From positions 2,232,001 through 2,296,000 of the forward strand of contig NC_089176.1 in NCBI RefSeq assembly GCF_947507565.1: a stretch of DNA of 64,000 nt. The letters are read 5' to 3'. This document shows, piece after piece, positions 11,089-23,520 of the stretch. The position numbers and the translations under genes were made by a program. The notes under the pieces are model-generated. The model had not been told where the DNA came from and ran no database searches. It was given only the letters and a program-made list of their open reading frames with translations. This DNA is from Oscarella lobularis. Lineage: Eukaryota; Porifera; Homoscleromorpha; Homosclerophorida; Oscarellidae. How positions within the stretch are numbered: the first letter of the stretch is position 1; the number at the start of each line of letters is the position of its first letter.

Positions 11089-14000
11089 ATGAACAAACTC
11101 CCAGACGCGACTGCACGCCTGCTTTCGTGCTCCCAAATAATCACGTCGGTCTCGTCCGTCGTAAAAGAGCTGCTCGAGAACAGCATCGATGCGGACGCAA
11201 CGTCAATAGAAGTCCGCTTAGTAAGCAAAGACGCTGGGATAGATAAAACGAGAGGGAAGAGCGAAATTTTTTTCGTGGGGGCGTGTCACTTCTTTCCCGC
11301 GCGCGAGATATGATCTCCCCCCTTCCATTCATTCGTCTTTCTAGGACGACTACGGTCTCGATCGAATCGAAGTGCGCGACAACGGCCGCGGAATCACTCC
11401 CGCCCTCGCCGAACTCGCCGCTCGGCAATCGTACACGTCGAAACTATCGTCGATCTCCGATCTGGCGACGGTGACGACGTACGGTTTTCGCGGCGAAGCC
11501 CTAAGCGCGCTCTGTGCGATTTCTGACGTCACGATGACGTCATCAACGGAAGAAGCGGTCGCCGCGACGACTGTCGTCTACGATTCGTCGGGCGCGGTCG
11601 TCGCCTCGAAGCCGGCGTCGCGCGGGCGCGGCACGACGGTCACCGCCCGTCGTCTCTTCAAGAACGTTCCCGTTCGAAAGCAAGCGTACGCGACGGCGAA
11701 AAAGCGAAACGACGAACTGTTGAGAATTCGGGACCTGTTGGCCGGCTACGCTCTCGTCCTGCCGCGACTGCGCTTGGAGCTGAGAAACAACAAAATGACG
11801 GTGTGGCAGAAGAGCGGCGTGGCGACTCGACGCGAGGCGTTCGCCGTCGTTTTTGGATCCGACGTGGCGAATTCGATGACGGAGATCGATTTCGCGTTGG
11901 GGGACGACTTGGGCGGACTGCGCGTCGCCGGATTGCTGCCCGAGTCGAGCGGGCGACGGCGCGAAGAGATGCGCGGGAAATTGTCGACTGGAAATGCGAG
12001 TCAGTGCGTTGCGTGCGTCAATGGAAGACCGGTGGAATTCAAAGCGTTGAAAAAGGTAAATGCAGGAATAATTAATTGAAAAATCTTTTACTTTCGTTTA
12101 GCTTCTCAGTAAGATTATCTTGGGCGAGTCGTCTTCGACTCGTTATCCGCTCGGCGTTCTCTGCCTGGACTTCGCCGTTCCCGGTAGCGTGGACGTGAAC
12201 GTGGAGCCGAACAAGACGCGCGTGATGATTCGTCGATGCGACGACGTGCTTGCCGCCGTCAAAGACGAACTCGAGAAAATCTTCGCGAACAAGGAGATCG
12301 TTCAAAGCGATGACGATTTGACGGACGACGCATTCGCTTCCTTGCGAATACCGGACGGCGACGAAAGTGGCCGTCGCACGAATGACGTGTCGCCGCCACC
12401 GCCGCCGTCTTGGACTCGAGGCAATAGCGTGAGAGACGATGCTGATCGTCCCGTTGAGGTATCACCGTTAGCGTACCGATTCGAATCTGATTATTGCCTA
12501 TAGCCTGTTAGAGTATTAGTGAATGAACCGCAGTCAAGGCAAAGAAGCGATTCGCCGCGTGACGCACGGCCACCGCCTAAGAAGAAGCACAAGGTAACTG
12601 TAGTCGGAAGAACGGTTTTTCGCCTCGCCGCAAGCTGTGGTTTAGGAACAGGCACCGTCATCAACTCAGTCTGTGTCAAAATCAAAACTAATAAGTAAGG
12701 TGTAACGTCATCAGGGTTCTGCCCACATAGACCACTGCAGAAGTTGGGTCTTTTTCAACGCAGGTGAGATGCCACATCATTTTGTCGCATCTCGCGCATT
12801 TTAGTTGAAGCGTGCAAACCTAAAAAAGTCTCGGCAGAACCCTGGGACTCATAATTTATTGAGGAGAGGTCACTAAGTCTTTAGGCCCGTCTAAGCCAGC
12901 ATTTTGTTCGTCCCAACGTCCTGCAAGAACGGTAAGCATCATATCATAGATTGTTGTACTGCCGCCGCTCTTCAGTGTCAACACGTTCGCAGCCTTCGTT
13001 GTATTCTCTACTGCAAAAACGGTCCAATCAAATGTCAGCGGCAATAATGACTAAGCGTTTGCAGTTCTCCCTCGAAGAGGTCAAACGACGGTTGTCCATG
13101 CCCGACTGCATCGCCAATCGATCGACGTAAATACCACGTGTACTTGGGACAATCGTTTTACGTGATATAGAGACGTGTGTCTAGGTATGATTCTGATGAG
13201 GAGATTGAAATTGTTGGTTGGCTGGATAGGAAGAGCCTCTGCATCGTAAAACACCGCGAGAAGCTTCTCTGCTTCGATACAGTAAAGTAAGACAACTTTG
13301 ACGTTTGCTGTTTCAGCGACTGACTAATCCTTTGTACGCAAAGAGCCAGAGAAGCCATGGTTTTCAACCGATTAAATGACTCCTTTATCCTTCCGCATGA
13401 TCGGCTCGATGATCCGTATCCTCTAGACGCAGAGTAAGTTTTCGTCATGATAGGAGGTTGGGTGAAAACCAAGGCAATAATTTTGGGGCTTTAGTCAACT
13501 TGGCGGTGAGGACAACTGGAAGCGTTTGCTATCACTCGAGTGGGCTCGAGATTCCTGGAGCGGTTCCAGGTAAGTGTCTGTCTAAATCGACGAATGAACA
13601 CTATAAATTTTATCTAGAGAGTGCGTTGATCCCTTGGTATCTGCAAACGGATTTCTTGTCAAGCAAGTTGGTACGCAGAACGTTTATGGCAATAGCTAGG
13701 AGTTCTCATTATATCTTTATTACGTTACAGGTAAATTCACAGATTTCTGTCACGTCTTTAGAAGTAATGTTGCGGCTGTGTAGGCTCCGATGAGGACTAC
13801 ACCGTTCAGCTCGTGGCGGTCTACAATGATTTTCCTCACTATGGCCTATCAGAACTTGCTGAGACATTAGGTCAGTATATCAGAGCCCTTCGTCATTTTA
13901 TTAATTTTTTGTTTTTTGTAGAGAACGTTGTAAAATTTGAGTCTTCAAACGGATGCCTCTGTCCTCTTTCCTACTCTCGACCCATGAGAGCAAGAACGTA

Positions 14001-14295
14001 CCTGAAGGTAGTCTATTACTTTTCCTGCTGCGGTTTGCTAGGTTGTAGCATTGGGTGTTTTTTAGAGTGAGGCTGCTCGATTGGCCCGTTCGTCAGACGG
14101 TGCATTGCTGAGTGTCAACGAGGTCACTAGACTGTTTTTGAACTGCGGTGAAGAAGTAAGTTTATACTGCTGTAGTTTGGTAGAGTTTGAAAACGAATCG
14201 TTCTATTCTATTAGTCAGATTACTGTAAATTGCTAAAAATACCGAAAGGCAGAAAGGCCTTGATGACAACGTGCGCTACGACTTCATCTCTATGA
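11089..14295 (+). CDS. PMS1: PMS1-type MutL homologue (DNA mismatch repair)
   Basis: Exons: 11089-11220, 11345-12055, 12102-12458, 12504-12593, 12646-12694, 12885-12931, 13065-13126, 13185-13286, 13344-13433, 13495-13569, 13618-13670, 13784-13870, 13922-14007, 14066-14155 and 14215-14295. The start [12 protein letters not shown] matches PMS1. The GHKL ATPase shows [14 protein letters not shown] and Y-G-F-R-G-E-A, and [10 protein letters not shown] is also PMS1-like. After a short variable linker the C-terminal dimerisation region follows, with [10 protein letters not shown] and S-E-A-A-R-L-A-R. No metal-binding endonuclease motif was seen, as in vertebrate PMS1. The expected C-terminal C-x-H-G-R-P block was not found, so the last exon is tentative. 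MutL proteins act as heterodimers in nuclear mismatch repair. Confidence 0.88.
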
Positions 14296-14842
14296 TTCCA
14301 CCGCATGCGGAATTCCACACGAACGAGTGCGACGACGCCGCCGATCTCATGAGCTCTCTCTCTGAACGACAGTAAACCCTTCAGCGATCAGATTTACTGG
14401 CGGACGACTTGGAACGTGGAAGGGCCCCACGGATAGATCACAGTGCCCTCACGCCGCTGTTTCTCGTCCTGCTACAGCTTTCTGGGACCCACAGTGACGG
14501 TAAGCGCACGTCTGTCATTCTCGCGTCTTCGGGGAGCCACTTCACGCGTGCTTTCACGCAGGAAAACTGATCGACGGGAAGATGGCGATATAAGACCATT
14601 TTTGCGGCGTCGATTACTGTACGGCGTAGCCACGTGCACCGCCAGGAACGGCGAAGCGAATTCAGAGCCTCCTTGAAATCGTCGACTTTAGCAAAGTCAA
14701 AATCGTGAGTAAACTGTTGTCACACCACCTTTCTTTACTCAATTTTCTCTCGCTGATTGAATTTTAGTGGACGAAGGTTCCATGGACTCCAACGAAAGCG
14801 AAGCGGAGACTGTGCATGAATTAGATACAGTAATGGATAGAT
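14252..14842 (+). other. Possible coding exons of an unidentified gene overlapping the PMS1 3' end
   Basis: In a different frame from the last PMS1 exon, 14252-14374 reads [15 protein letters not shown]. It can be spliced over a 14-bp gap to a frame with T-P-L-F-L-V-L-L-Q-L-S-G near 14455 and a donor at 14500. A short acidic frame ends at TAG 14840-14842. The texture is protein-like, but no family is recognised and the 14-bp gap is too short for a normal intron. It may be a gene relic or the true 3' part of PMS1. Confidence 0.25.
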
Positions 14843-14853
14843 AGAATACTGTA

Positions 14854-15236
14854 CTGTAGGCGCACAACAGGATCACGCCGTCTCGTGCTGTGTGTTCACG
14901 CGCAGTAGTAGCGCAGGTTAGTTAGGCTAAGTAGGTAGGTACAGTAGGTAGCGTAGAGGTTAGTTAGGATATAGTTAGGGCATCGGCGGGGTGGTGCACC
15001 CCGCGTGCGCTGCCGCCGTCATGGAGCAAAGGGTATAGTATAGACATTTTATTTCAATAAAAAGAAAAAAGAAACAGTCTTTCCCTCTCTCAGCGCGGGT
15101 AGTTTTTGTTGACGGGGTCGTGCCCAGGACCCCGGAGCAGTTTTTGTTGACGGAGGTCGTGCTCAGGACCTCTCTTCGGATGCAGTTTTATTTTGTGGAG
15201 GTCATACCCAGGACCCCCAAGTTCACCTGTCCACAA
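14854..15236 (+). mobile_element. LTR-like relic with internal 38-45 bp repeats
   Basis: The segment starts TG and ends CA. It has an AATAAA near 15055, followed by three degenerate copies of an agttttt...gtcgtgcccaggacc unit starting at 15101, 15139 and 15184. No matching target-site duplication or second LTR was found, so a solo LTR is only a suggestion; it could be an unrelated repeat. Confidence 0.3.
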
Positions 15237-15239
15237 AAG

Positions 15240-16035
15240 AAGCTATAAGTCAGAATTGGGATAAATACGTACGGATCACCTGGTAGTGTTATCGTTCCTG
15301 GGTTGAAGGACAAACAGATCAGCAAAAACCGCTTTCCGATGCCTCGTCGTTGTCGATACTATACAGAGATCCGCCAGCTTGTTCCCGTCTAATGGCGCTG
15401 CCTGAAGATAGTGCACGTGCTGCCACTTGGCAGAGACATCTACGAAGAAAGTTGACTTGCTCAAGCATTATCTCTGGACTCTGGTCTCAGTTACTGTTCG
15501 CTGGAACCAATGAGATCTCCGCAATCGCGAGTGTAACTTCGAAGCAGAGAAAAGAACGAGCGTAGAATATCGTAGTTTACCTGTAGGGAAAACACGTAGA
15601 CTTCTACTGTACGTCACGTAGCATTCTAGGGTCCGTGGTCGTAGAAACGCGGCAGAAATCCATGATGCTTCGTTTCTTTGCTCCCATCCTGCCACCTAAA
15701 ACAAATCTTACACTATTGGCACGCATTTCAACACGCGATAACACCGAAAACATCGGTGCAGAGACGAACTCTTCTTCATCTTGGATTTCTTCGCCCACAT
15801 CGACACCCGTTGCAAGGCCTTAGCCCAAAACAACATTTTCGGAGCTCAAGCTGTCAATCTGCTCGTCCATTTGAGCGCCGTTTGGCTCCTTCGACGACGT
15901 GTCCCAAACCGCCATTAATGGTGATGACGTACTCGTGACGATGAGACCATGTGACCATGTGACCAAGCCTCCTGTGCATACGTAAGTCGACCTGCAGCGT
16001 AAACAAACTTATAATTAATTCTATGATCTAATGGC
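15240..16035. other. Gene-poor stretch downstream of PAN2
   Basis: Only short ORFs occur on both strands. On the minus strand, 15640-15800 contains an acidic frame starting M-G-E-E-I-Q-D-E-E-E that ends shortly. Another frame near 15830-15960 (D-T-S-S-K-E-P-N-G-A) could be an alternative PAN2 tail if the terminal intron were spliced differently. No confident gene is called. Confidence 0.3.
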
Positions 16036-19000
16036 TCAAGCAGGTACTGTCCAATTGTGCTGCCGGCCTGCTTTATAAAGTCTCTCGAGGGCAGCGTTAA
16101 AATCCACAGAATCATTGCTTTGAAGTTGCTCGTACTTCCGATAGAGTTTCAAAGCCGTTTTAGCATCCTCAACGGAATCGTGCTCCTTCCTCTGAATATG
16201 CAACCCTATGTGCGGTATACATTACGAACTGTAACAAATTCGACTAAAAACAAACCTAAGAAATACCACGCCATAAATCGCAAGGATAAATATCTTTGGC
16301 CGGGCAGATGAAACAGCTCCACCGTGTCAAGAACCTTCTCTGGAGCGACCTAGACAGCATTCACTTATATAGTATTTACGGAAAAGTTAATAAATTACGT
16401 CAATATTTATAACAGCTAAATCCTTTTGGAGACCATGACCGACGATGCGAACGCCGCGATCAAAAAGGCAGCGCAACTTCAGATAGCACTTCTTCAACGT
16501 CGTCAGTTGCTTCTTTGAAGTCATCGGATCCAAATCACCCGGCTGAATTCCAGAATATTTCGTCACGTAATCTACAACCTTGGAGAAAAATCCAATGTCT
16601 TATTCTATTTATTGATTACTCACGTACCACGTGCTCAGAATGTTTTATATAATCGTCTATAAACGGTTCCCCTTCATGCGGAGGATCTCTGCAGACATGT
16701 TGAAGTGCACGTGTATTAATTATGATTTCCTCAATTTAAATAACTCACCCCCTTATCACCGTGATTCGTGCAGGACTCATTTGACTTGGCTTCACCATGG
16801 CCTCCGTTCCGTCCATGTGCAATTCCGACTCCTGCTGACGCAGCGTCACAAATTCGGAATCCATAGCGACGATGCTTGGAAATTCGTCCGGCTGAATTGG
16901 CCGAACCGACGTCATGGAATAGAACGGAGCTGCGTTGATTACACTGGGCTGTAAATAACTCGAATCCAATGCTAGAGCGACTAGAGGAAATATTAGTCTA
17001 ATACCACTTTCACATTAACGTGTGTATTTATTACTTTCTGACTCGTAGCGTTGATTGACGTCAGCAACTGCATAGCACAAGTGGCAGGGAATTTGCCACG
17101 AGAAGAATTTCACGCTTTCATCCTAATGCAACATTTTTGACGTCGAAAAAAAACAGAGAAAAACGAGCCGCTACCTTATCAACAGGAATCACTGTAAAAT
17201 CATTGAAGAGGTACCAAGCATCTTTGCTCGATAGCTGACCCTATGAACATTATTGAAAGCCAGCCATTGGAACGTCTTGTTTCTTACCAATTTTCTTGCG
17301 TGGTAGGAGGAACCGACTCGGACGTGAGCAACGAGATGGCCGCCTTTTCGAGGATTTTGAACGTAGGACACCTTGGAGACCAAGCTGTACTCCACCGCAG
17401 GCAAATGAACGTCCTAAAGCATCGGGCTTCAATAAATAAAATACCTGACTTATTACTACTACCTCAGCCTGGCTGCAATTTTCCACAAGTACGTCACCAC
17501 CGGACTCGTTTAGAGTAATCTGAATTTTGTGCGGAAGCCAGTGTCCGGACCCAGCTTCCACAGCCAGCTAATTAGAAGATCAACTGATAGAATCGGTAAA
17601 TTCGTTAACTTCTACTTTCTGCTGCAGTTGCCAAAATTCAAAATCTTTGACGTCTTCCATGCAGCTGATAAGAATGACGTCAGGCAAACGCGTTATTTGA
17701 CGAGATTGAGTCTAGTGACGAAAATACACCGATAAGCGCGCCGCGTCATACAAATACATCGCTCACTTACATGCGGCTTATATTTGCCGCACTGATCGCA
17801 CCACGCCTGCGTCACTTGCTCGCGACAAATGCTCCGCTGGAGAAGCTGCGCGAACGACATTTTCTCATCTTCGCCATCTAACAGAAAAAATTCAAAAATT
17901 GAATTTTTTTTGGTTTTCGTTAAACAACCAGGTGGCCTTCGCTTTGGATAATTGACGGTGACGTGCATCATGTTGGAGCCGCGCGTCGTCTCCTTGCCGC
18001 ACATGCAGTGCGTCCGGATGTTCATTTCCGTGCCGAAAAGCCTCTGAATCAAAGTTCCCGATTCCGACTTTTCCTTCGCATCCAAATCCTCAAATAGTTC
18101 ATAGGTAAACGCGTTAATTTACATTTTTGATTTATAAATAAATAAATAAATAAATAAACGATCGCTACCTGGCTGACGTGCTGCAAGAGAAAACGACTCC
18201 AGCTCTGCAGCAATCGAATCAAATTGCTCTTGTCCCCCCCGGTTTCATCCTTTTCGGACAGAACGAGACCGAGAGCGAGAGCCTGCGGAAGCGTCTGAAA
18301 GACTCGCAGAAAGTTCACCGCCTGCACGAGAAAGAAAAGAGTGCACGCACGCAGGCACGCGGGGCGGCGAGGGTTGCTCTCTAACTCGGCACGTTTTTCC
18401 CTTCGTTGCCATGTCGAGCATTTTGAATAGGAATCCCAGTTGACAGGCCAGGCACGATTCTTGCACGCACACATGATTCTGGAGGCCAACTCGCAACGGT
18501 TCCAAAAAGTACAGAAGCTAAGGAAAAGCCAGGAGGAAATATATTTTCGTGAGGTTTTCTTTCTTTGTAATGTGAAGAAAGTGTTCGAGATACCTGAATC
18601 ATTGCGTTGCAATACGTATTGTACGTGTGACTGTCCAAGCCAGCGAACGGGGTCCGATTGAATTCGCCCATGTCGCGGTCCTCCAAGCCTCGAGAGAAAA
18701 CGGACTATAGAATAATACGCAAAGGCATTTATAATGTGCACCGAATTTTGTGTATTTCATTTCCATTCTCCAGTACTCTCGCGGAATGCCGCACTCAATA
18801 GCTTCGTTTTCTAAACGTCGTCAATTATTAATTAATTAATTACATAATCCTCATTGAAGTGCCACGTGATCGACCTTGTTGATGTTCGTCTTTCGCTTTT
18901 GGTCCTTTTCTGACTAAATTTGTCGTGCTTAAATCATAAGGGACCTTGCACGTGACATCATGAACTCAAAATCAAAATCAAATAATAAGAATAAGAATAT

Positions 19001-20749
19001 GAATATCTACCTGGTTTCTCCGTTTCTTTCCAGGATTTGGAGCTCGACCGATTCCATCTACCACTTTCATATTCTGAAGTATCTCCGGATCTATTTTCGG
19101 AGCCGGCCTGTTATGACAATTCGATCATAACCCCTCATCAGATAATACGCACGCCATACTGACCTCAAAACAGGCCTTGATACCGATTCTGGCCAATCGG
19201 AGAGAAGAGCGGTTCCATTCGGAGGAAATCCCATCGGAATCATCGAAAGAGGCATGCTGACGTCATCAAAATCCATATACGGCAACGGAGGAATGGGATC
19301 CGGAAAGGGCGTCTCCTTCGAGTGAAAATTAAAAAGAGGTTGATGATTCGACGAGCACAAATGAATAACGCCTAAATTCAATTAAAACTATTATAGTCAG
19401 GTTTTTTTTCTCATTGGCACTGCATCACCTTCGGAATCGACTATAGCCAACGCTTGACCCGTCGAACTGACGTCCATCCCAAAGCAGAACGTTCCCTCCG
19501 CAAGAACTTGGGATCGCGTCGCCGCTATAGCGGAATGAGGCACTGACGGATCGCATTGCAATAGCAGCCCAGTCTGTTAGGAAACGAACGTCGCGCTGGA
19601 TCGACGAGAGTCAGTTTCTTATTCTTTTATTACTTGCGACATGACGACTAGACGAGACGTATAGGCTGGGACGAATTTGAGAAGAAATGGTTCGACTGGA
19701 AGCTGCGTGTGTAAAGAGCTTATAGAAAGAAATAAAAACAATGAAATGAAGCTCGGCAAACCTGCACGGGTGGCATGGGTTTCATGGTGCGAATGTCGTG
19801 CACCATCAACTGTCTTTCCGTCGATATCTGTCCATATCTGAGCAACAACGCGTAGTTATTGATCGATTGATTTCTATAAGAGCTCACCTAGACGAATACC
19901 CGCACGTGACCAAGAGATTGCCGCTGATGTCGAAATCGGAAAGACCGTCGCCGTGGGCCTCCAGCACGTGCTCGACATTCAACGTGCGACTGTCTCTCAA
20001 TGAAACCTTTGGAAGAAAAAAGATGCCACTGATGACTGACTCATTTTCTCTCCCTAACCTTTCCACTCGTTTGCCCGCAGCACACGTGACGCGGCCCCTT
20101 CCGCAAAATTACCACGGGTTCGTCAAGAGAAATCTAAATTAATTAAAATTTGACATGCTTTCTTTCTAAAAGAGAGAGAGACTACCACACCTTCCTAGTG
20201 ACTTCTGTCTTGATGACGTCAAAATCGAGGAGACTCTTCTCTCCTCCGAGAAGAAACGATTTGCCTCCAGACATCATCAATCCACAGCGAAGATTCTCGA
20301 GATCCCTGTGCTCTGTCGAACTAAGAGAGAGAGAAAAAATTGCCAAAAAGGATACCTCGTCTAGCATTCTGACCCTTTCGTTTTTTACCATAGATGATAT
20401 ACTTTCTATGCTTTTACTCACTTCAAAGCGAATTTGGGTATTCCCTGTTTTTCGATGCCTCGAATTCCCGAATTGCACACGACGACGAGTCCTCCTTCTT
20501 CCGACGGAAAAATCTGCGTTATTCCCTCGTTGCACGCCTGAAACGACGAGTACTTCTCCAAATCCGGCCCGTAGTAGGCCGTCGCGTGACCCTGCAAAGG
20601 AAAGTGTTGTTCCGAAGAGTCGAAATCCGGATGCTTACGCCCTGATTTGCAACCCAAAGAAGCTCTTCGTATCCATCGAAAACCAAGCAGCCGACAGGAT
20701 AGTTCTCCGAGCCGTCGGCGACGGCAACTTTGAGCTCTTGATATTCCAT
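16036..20749 (-). CDS. PAN2: PAN2, catalytic subunit of the PAN2-PAN3 deadenylase
   Basis: Many short exons run from the ATG at 20749 (M-E-Y-Q-E-L-K-V) to a stop at 16038-16036 after H-N-W-T-V-P-A. Domains in order: an N-terminal WD40-type propeller (20.7-19.2 kb; [12 protein letters not shown]), a linker with L-S-D-W-P, an inactive ubiquitin-hydrolase-like domain (18.7-17.2 kb; [12 protein letters not shown]) with Cys pairs such as C-D-Q-C-G-K-Y, and a C-terminal DEDDh exonuclease (17.0-16.0 kb). The exonuclease keeps [17 protein letters not shown] and H-D-S-V-E-D-A, so all catalytic acids and the His are present. PAN2 with PAN3 trims poly(A) tails in the cytoplasm. The C-terminus is shorter than in human. 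Confidence 0.9.
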
Positions 20750-21290
20750 AGCGCGCTGCGCTGCGCTGCGTGCGCGTGTCTACGTCACTCCAATAGCGCG
20801 GGAGAAGTGGCTGTTGTTCTATCATACAGTAGTAGGTGACTAGATAATGATGGATGGCCATGGTGTAAGCAATCTACAATCATTCTCAGTGTCAGTATCC
20901 TTTTCCTAAAATTTCAACTAGGGCCCCCTTCGGTAACGAACACGTCGTTTGACAGCTAGAAACTTAAAAACGCGCTTTGTCGCGTAGAGATATTGAAAAA
21001 ACATTGGCACTTGACACAAACCCCGCGGAAGACGGTGCTATGGAGGTTTATCCGGTGCCCAGGAACTGGGAGGGAGAAAGATGCGAGAACTACAGGAAGG
21101 CGTGCTAAGTTTCACCCTTGTCAAGTTAGTATATTATCAGTAAACATAAATCTATAAATGGGTTAACAAGTACAGGTAAAGGCAAGTGAGGAATGAGGCG
21201 ACCACAGGACCATAATGCCTGGGGTTTTATTTATGGTATATCTCTCAACTACACAGTACATATTCTAATAAACACACAGACAGGGGCACT
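20750..21290. other. Intergenic, PAN2 promoter side
   Basis: No gene is supported. The first tens of bases upstream of the PAN2 ATG are GC-rich (a run of gcgctgc repeats), as in a TATA-less promoter. No other element stands out. Confidence 0.4.
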
Positions 21291-21297
21291 AGGGGGT

Positions 21298-21890
21298 TTA
21301 GAGGGAATGGTGTGTGGTGAAGCACCTTACATCTACAGGGGAGGGGGAGGGGAGAACAGGGGAATGATGGGTGGGGATAATTAGTTCTACTTTATTAAGA
21401 ATTATTCGTGAGTTTGCTCTTTGTAGGCAGACCGCTAGACGCTTGCTCCAGTAGTTGATGAATCCGTTGCGATCATTCATAAAGTCGACCGACGGGCGCC
21501 TCGCGATCTGGTGGAAGAGGCTAGCCGCCGTGGGACTCCACCGGCCAAAAACTTCGACGACGACGGGCTTGAAAAGATATCCCAACGACGTGGCGACTTG
21601 CAGGTACTTTTCGTCCTTTGTCTTATCTCTGTGCGCCGCCGCGTATCCATTCTCCTGAGCGCTGCCCGTGACGACTGCTTGGCTAAGCGGGTGGATTACA
21701 CTGATGTCAAGCAGAAGCTTCTTGCCGTTCTCGAAATTATATATTCCGATGTCCGGGCGTTTCTTGTCTTGGAACTCTCTTTCCTGTTCCAGCTCAACTC
21801 GGTAGTTAACCGACCTGAGCATCTGCTGCCACGTATGCTGCCAGCTATCGTGGCGCCGTATAGTGTTGCCAATCTCCCTGTAAAAACTGG
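21298..21890 (-). mobile_element. 3' fragment of a retrotransposon with restriction-like endonuclease domain
   Basis: One frame of about 195 codons reads through I-G-N-T-I-R-R-H-D-S-W and then K-R-P-D-I-G-I-Y-N-F with a following L-L-L-D-I-S-V-I-H-P, a P-D...D-x-S pattern like PD-(D/E)xK endonucleases found after reverse transcriptases. It continues into a helical tail. The reverse transcriptase itself is absent, so this is a truncated remnant. No target-site duplication or poly(A) was identified. Confidence 0.6.
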
Positions 21891-21960
21891 GTATTTATAC
21901 TCATACGCGACTAGGACGGAACGACTGCAGCTATTCACGATCAAAAACTGCGTCGTTTGA

Positions 21961-23160
21961 ACTGAACCGTTGCTAATCGGCTGCAAAAGCATTTTTGCGT
22001 GCAACAAAAAACCGAAATTTTGTTGAAAATCAATTCAAACGCGAAAAACGACAGCGGAATGTGTGCTACGTACGCAAGACACGCCTTGTCACGCGACATT
22101 GAGCAACGTATGACCACGGATACTAGTATCCGTGTATGACGTCAATCGTCGCGTTACTACGAAATGCCCTAATACGAGAAGTAGAAACGATGAATAGGTC
22201 GCAAAATGCATTGTGTGTCAATTCTTAAGACATGGAGTCGCTATTTGGACGCGAAAAGCGAACGCATACGCAGTAACGGCAATGCAGCAAAATCAAGGCG
22301 CTACGTCACATTATGCACATTATGCACATCGGCTTTCCTAAAGTTAGAGTAATGGATACGGTGCTGAGGGTGTTCGGGGATCACATGATGGCTCACAAAA
22401 GGCCATCATTTTCTTGTCCGGGGAACAGCAATCGCGCATGCGGACATCAACAATCGGTAATCGGCAATCGGCAATCGCATCGCGTGTTTCGCGTCGCGCA
22501 GAAGTCGTCTTCTTGCGCCGGACAATTGCTTCGTCGTCTGTTTGATCTGGTAAGAAGTCTGCGTCGCGTCTTCAGGGAGGCACGCTTGTGCAGGCATGAA
22601 GTGCCAAGGCGTTTAATCGCGTTTTAGCGCTCCTCGAGCAATATGCGTAGCCTCAAAAGCCATGTTATTCTTTCTGATAAACTGTGAAGTGCTTGCGCCG
22701 AAGGTCTCCTTTTGAAGCCTCTTTATGTTACGGTTTGCACGTGACTGCGTGACGCGCGAAAAGGCCGCCGAGCCACTTTCCTTCAGGCGCAAGACTATAG
22801 TGGAGTCATTGCGTCATACTGATAGGCATGTCAACTGAACTACCTCTCGACACTAGCATTGTTGGTTATCAGTTCAAAAAAGACTTGTGAGAGCGGAAAA
22901 GCGGGATTTAATCAATCAGTCCTTTAATCAACCGATAATCAATTTCAATGCCACTATCAAGTAAATTAGTTCGGCAGAGCGTGCGGCTTGATCGCATGAT
23001 CCTTAATTAATTAAAGGCCTTTGGGGATAAGTTGTAAGGCAAAGCCAGCTAACGCAGAGCAAACCTCCAATCGCCCGGGTATTTAGTGAGCGCAGAAGAG
23101 GGCCCGCATACGTATAAACACTGCCTGTGAATCATATGATTCCAAGTATAGCCTAGCTTG
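21961..23160. other. Intergenic region without supported genes
   Basis: About 1.2 kb with only short unconvincing ORFs. It includes the 20-bp palindrome and CRE near 22115-22144, and a short aatcggc-type repeat around 22453-22480. Confidence 0.4.
22115..22144. promoter_or_regulatory. 20-bp perfect palindrome next to a CRE
   Basis: CACGGATACTAGTATCCGTG (22115-22134) is its own reverse complement and is followed three bases later by TGACGTCA (22137-22144). It could be a dimeric factor site; no gene starts immediately beside it. Confidence 0.35.
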
Positions 23161-23210
23161 ACCAATCAGAGAGCTTGCCGCTAGTTTACATTCGCACAAT
23201 AGTATAAATA
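23161..23210 (+). promoter_or_regulatory. CCAAT box plus TATA-like element upstream of the ATPase gene
   Basis: accaatcag at 23161 lies about 40 bp before tataaata at 23203-23210, a classical CCAAT/TATA arrangement. The ATPase ATG is about 310 bp downstream. Confidence 0.4.
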
Positions 23211-23520
23211 ACCCTTCCCAATGAAACCCTGCTTTCATGAAGATGAATACTACCGTATAAATTAGGCATATTAAATTTTGAAATAAGCCAATACACGCAA
23301 CGGAGACGCGGAACTTTTCGCGTAGTTTTAATTAATTAAGTATTGAAGGCTCTTCTCTCTGTTTATCCGGTATATCAGAGAGAAAACTTGTTATAGCGTC
23401 ATTCCGTCCTTTGCTAAGAAATTTGTATCTTGCTCCACAGCCGTTCTGTTTGATTTCACTGACCTGAATTTGCCTATTATCAGATCTTAAGAATTTTGAA
23501 GAAAGCGTGGAATTGAAATT

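Noticed and set aside
13458-13793. 111-aa plus ORF within PMS1
   Set aside because: The real PMS1 frame uses an acceptor at 13494 and a different frame that restores homology (D-P-L-V-S-A-N-G-F).
15635-15823. Small ORFs on both strands at 15.6-15.8 kb
   Set aside because: Neither strand shows homology or consistent splicing; kept only as a note in the gap entry.
21511-21960. Plus-strand ORF over the retroelement fragment
   Set aside because: The minus frame carries conserved endonuclease-like motifs; the plus frame is its shadow.
23507-23520. Earlier start for the ATPase
   Set aside because: The frame opens on GTG and has no upstream ATG before a TGA stop; the spliced ATG at 23521 fits better.
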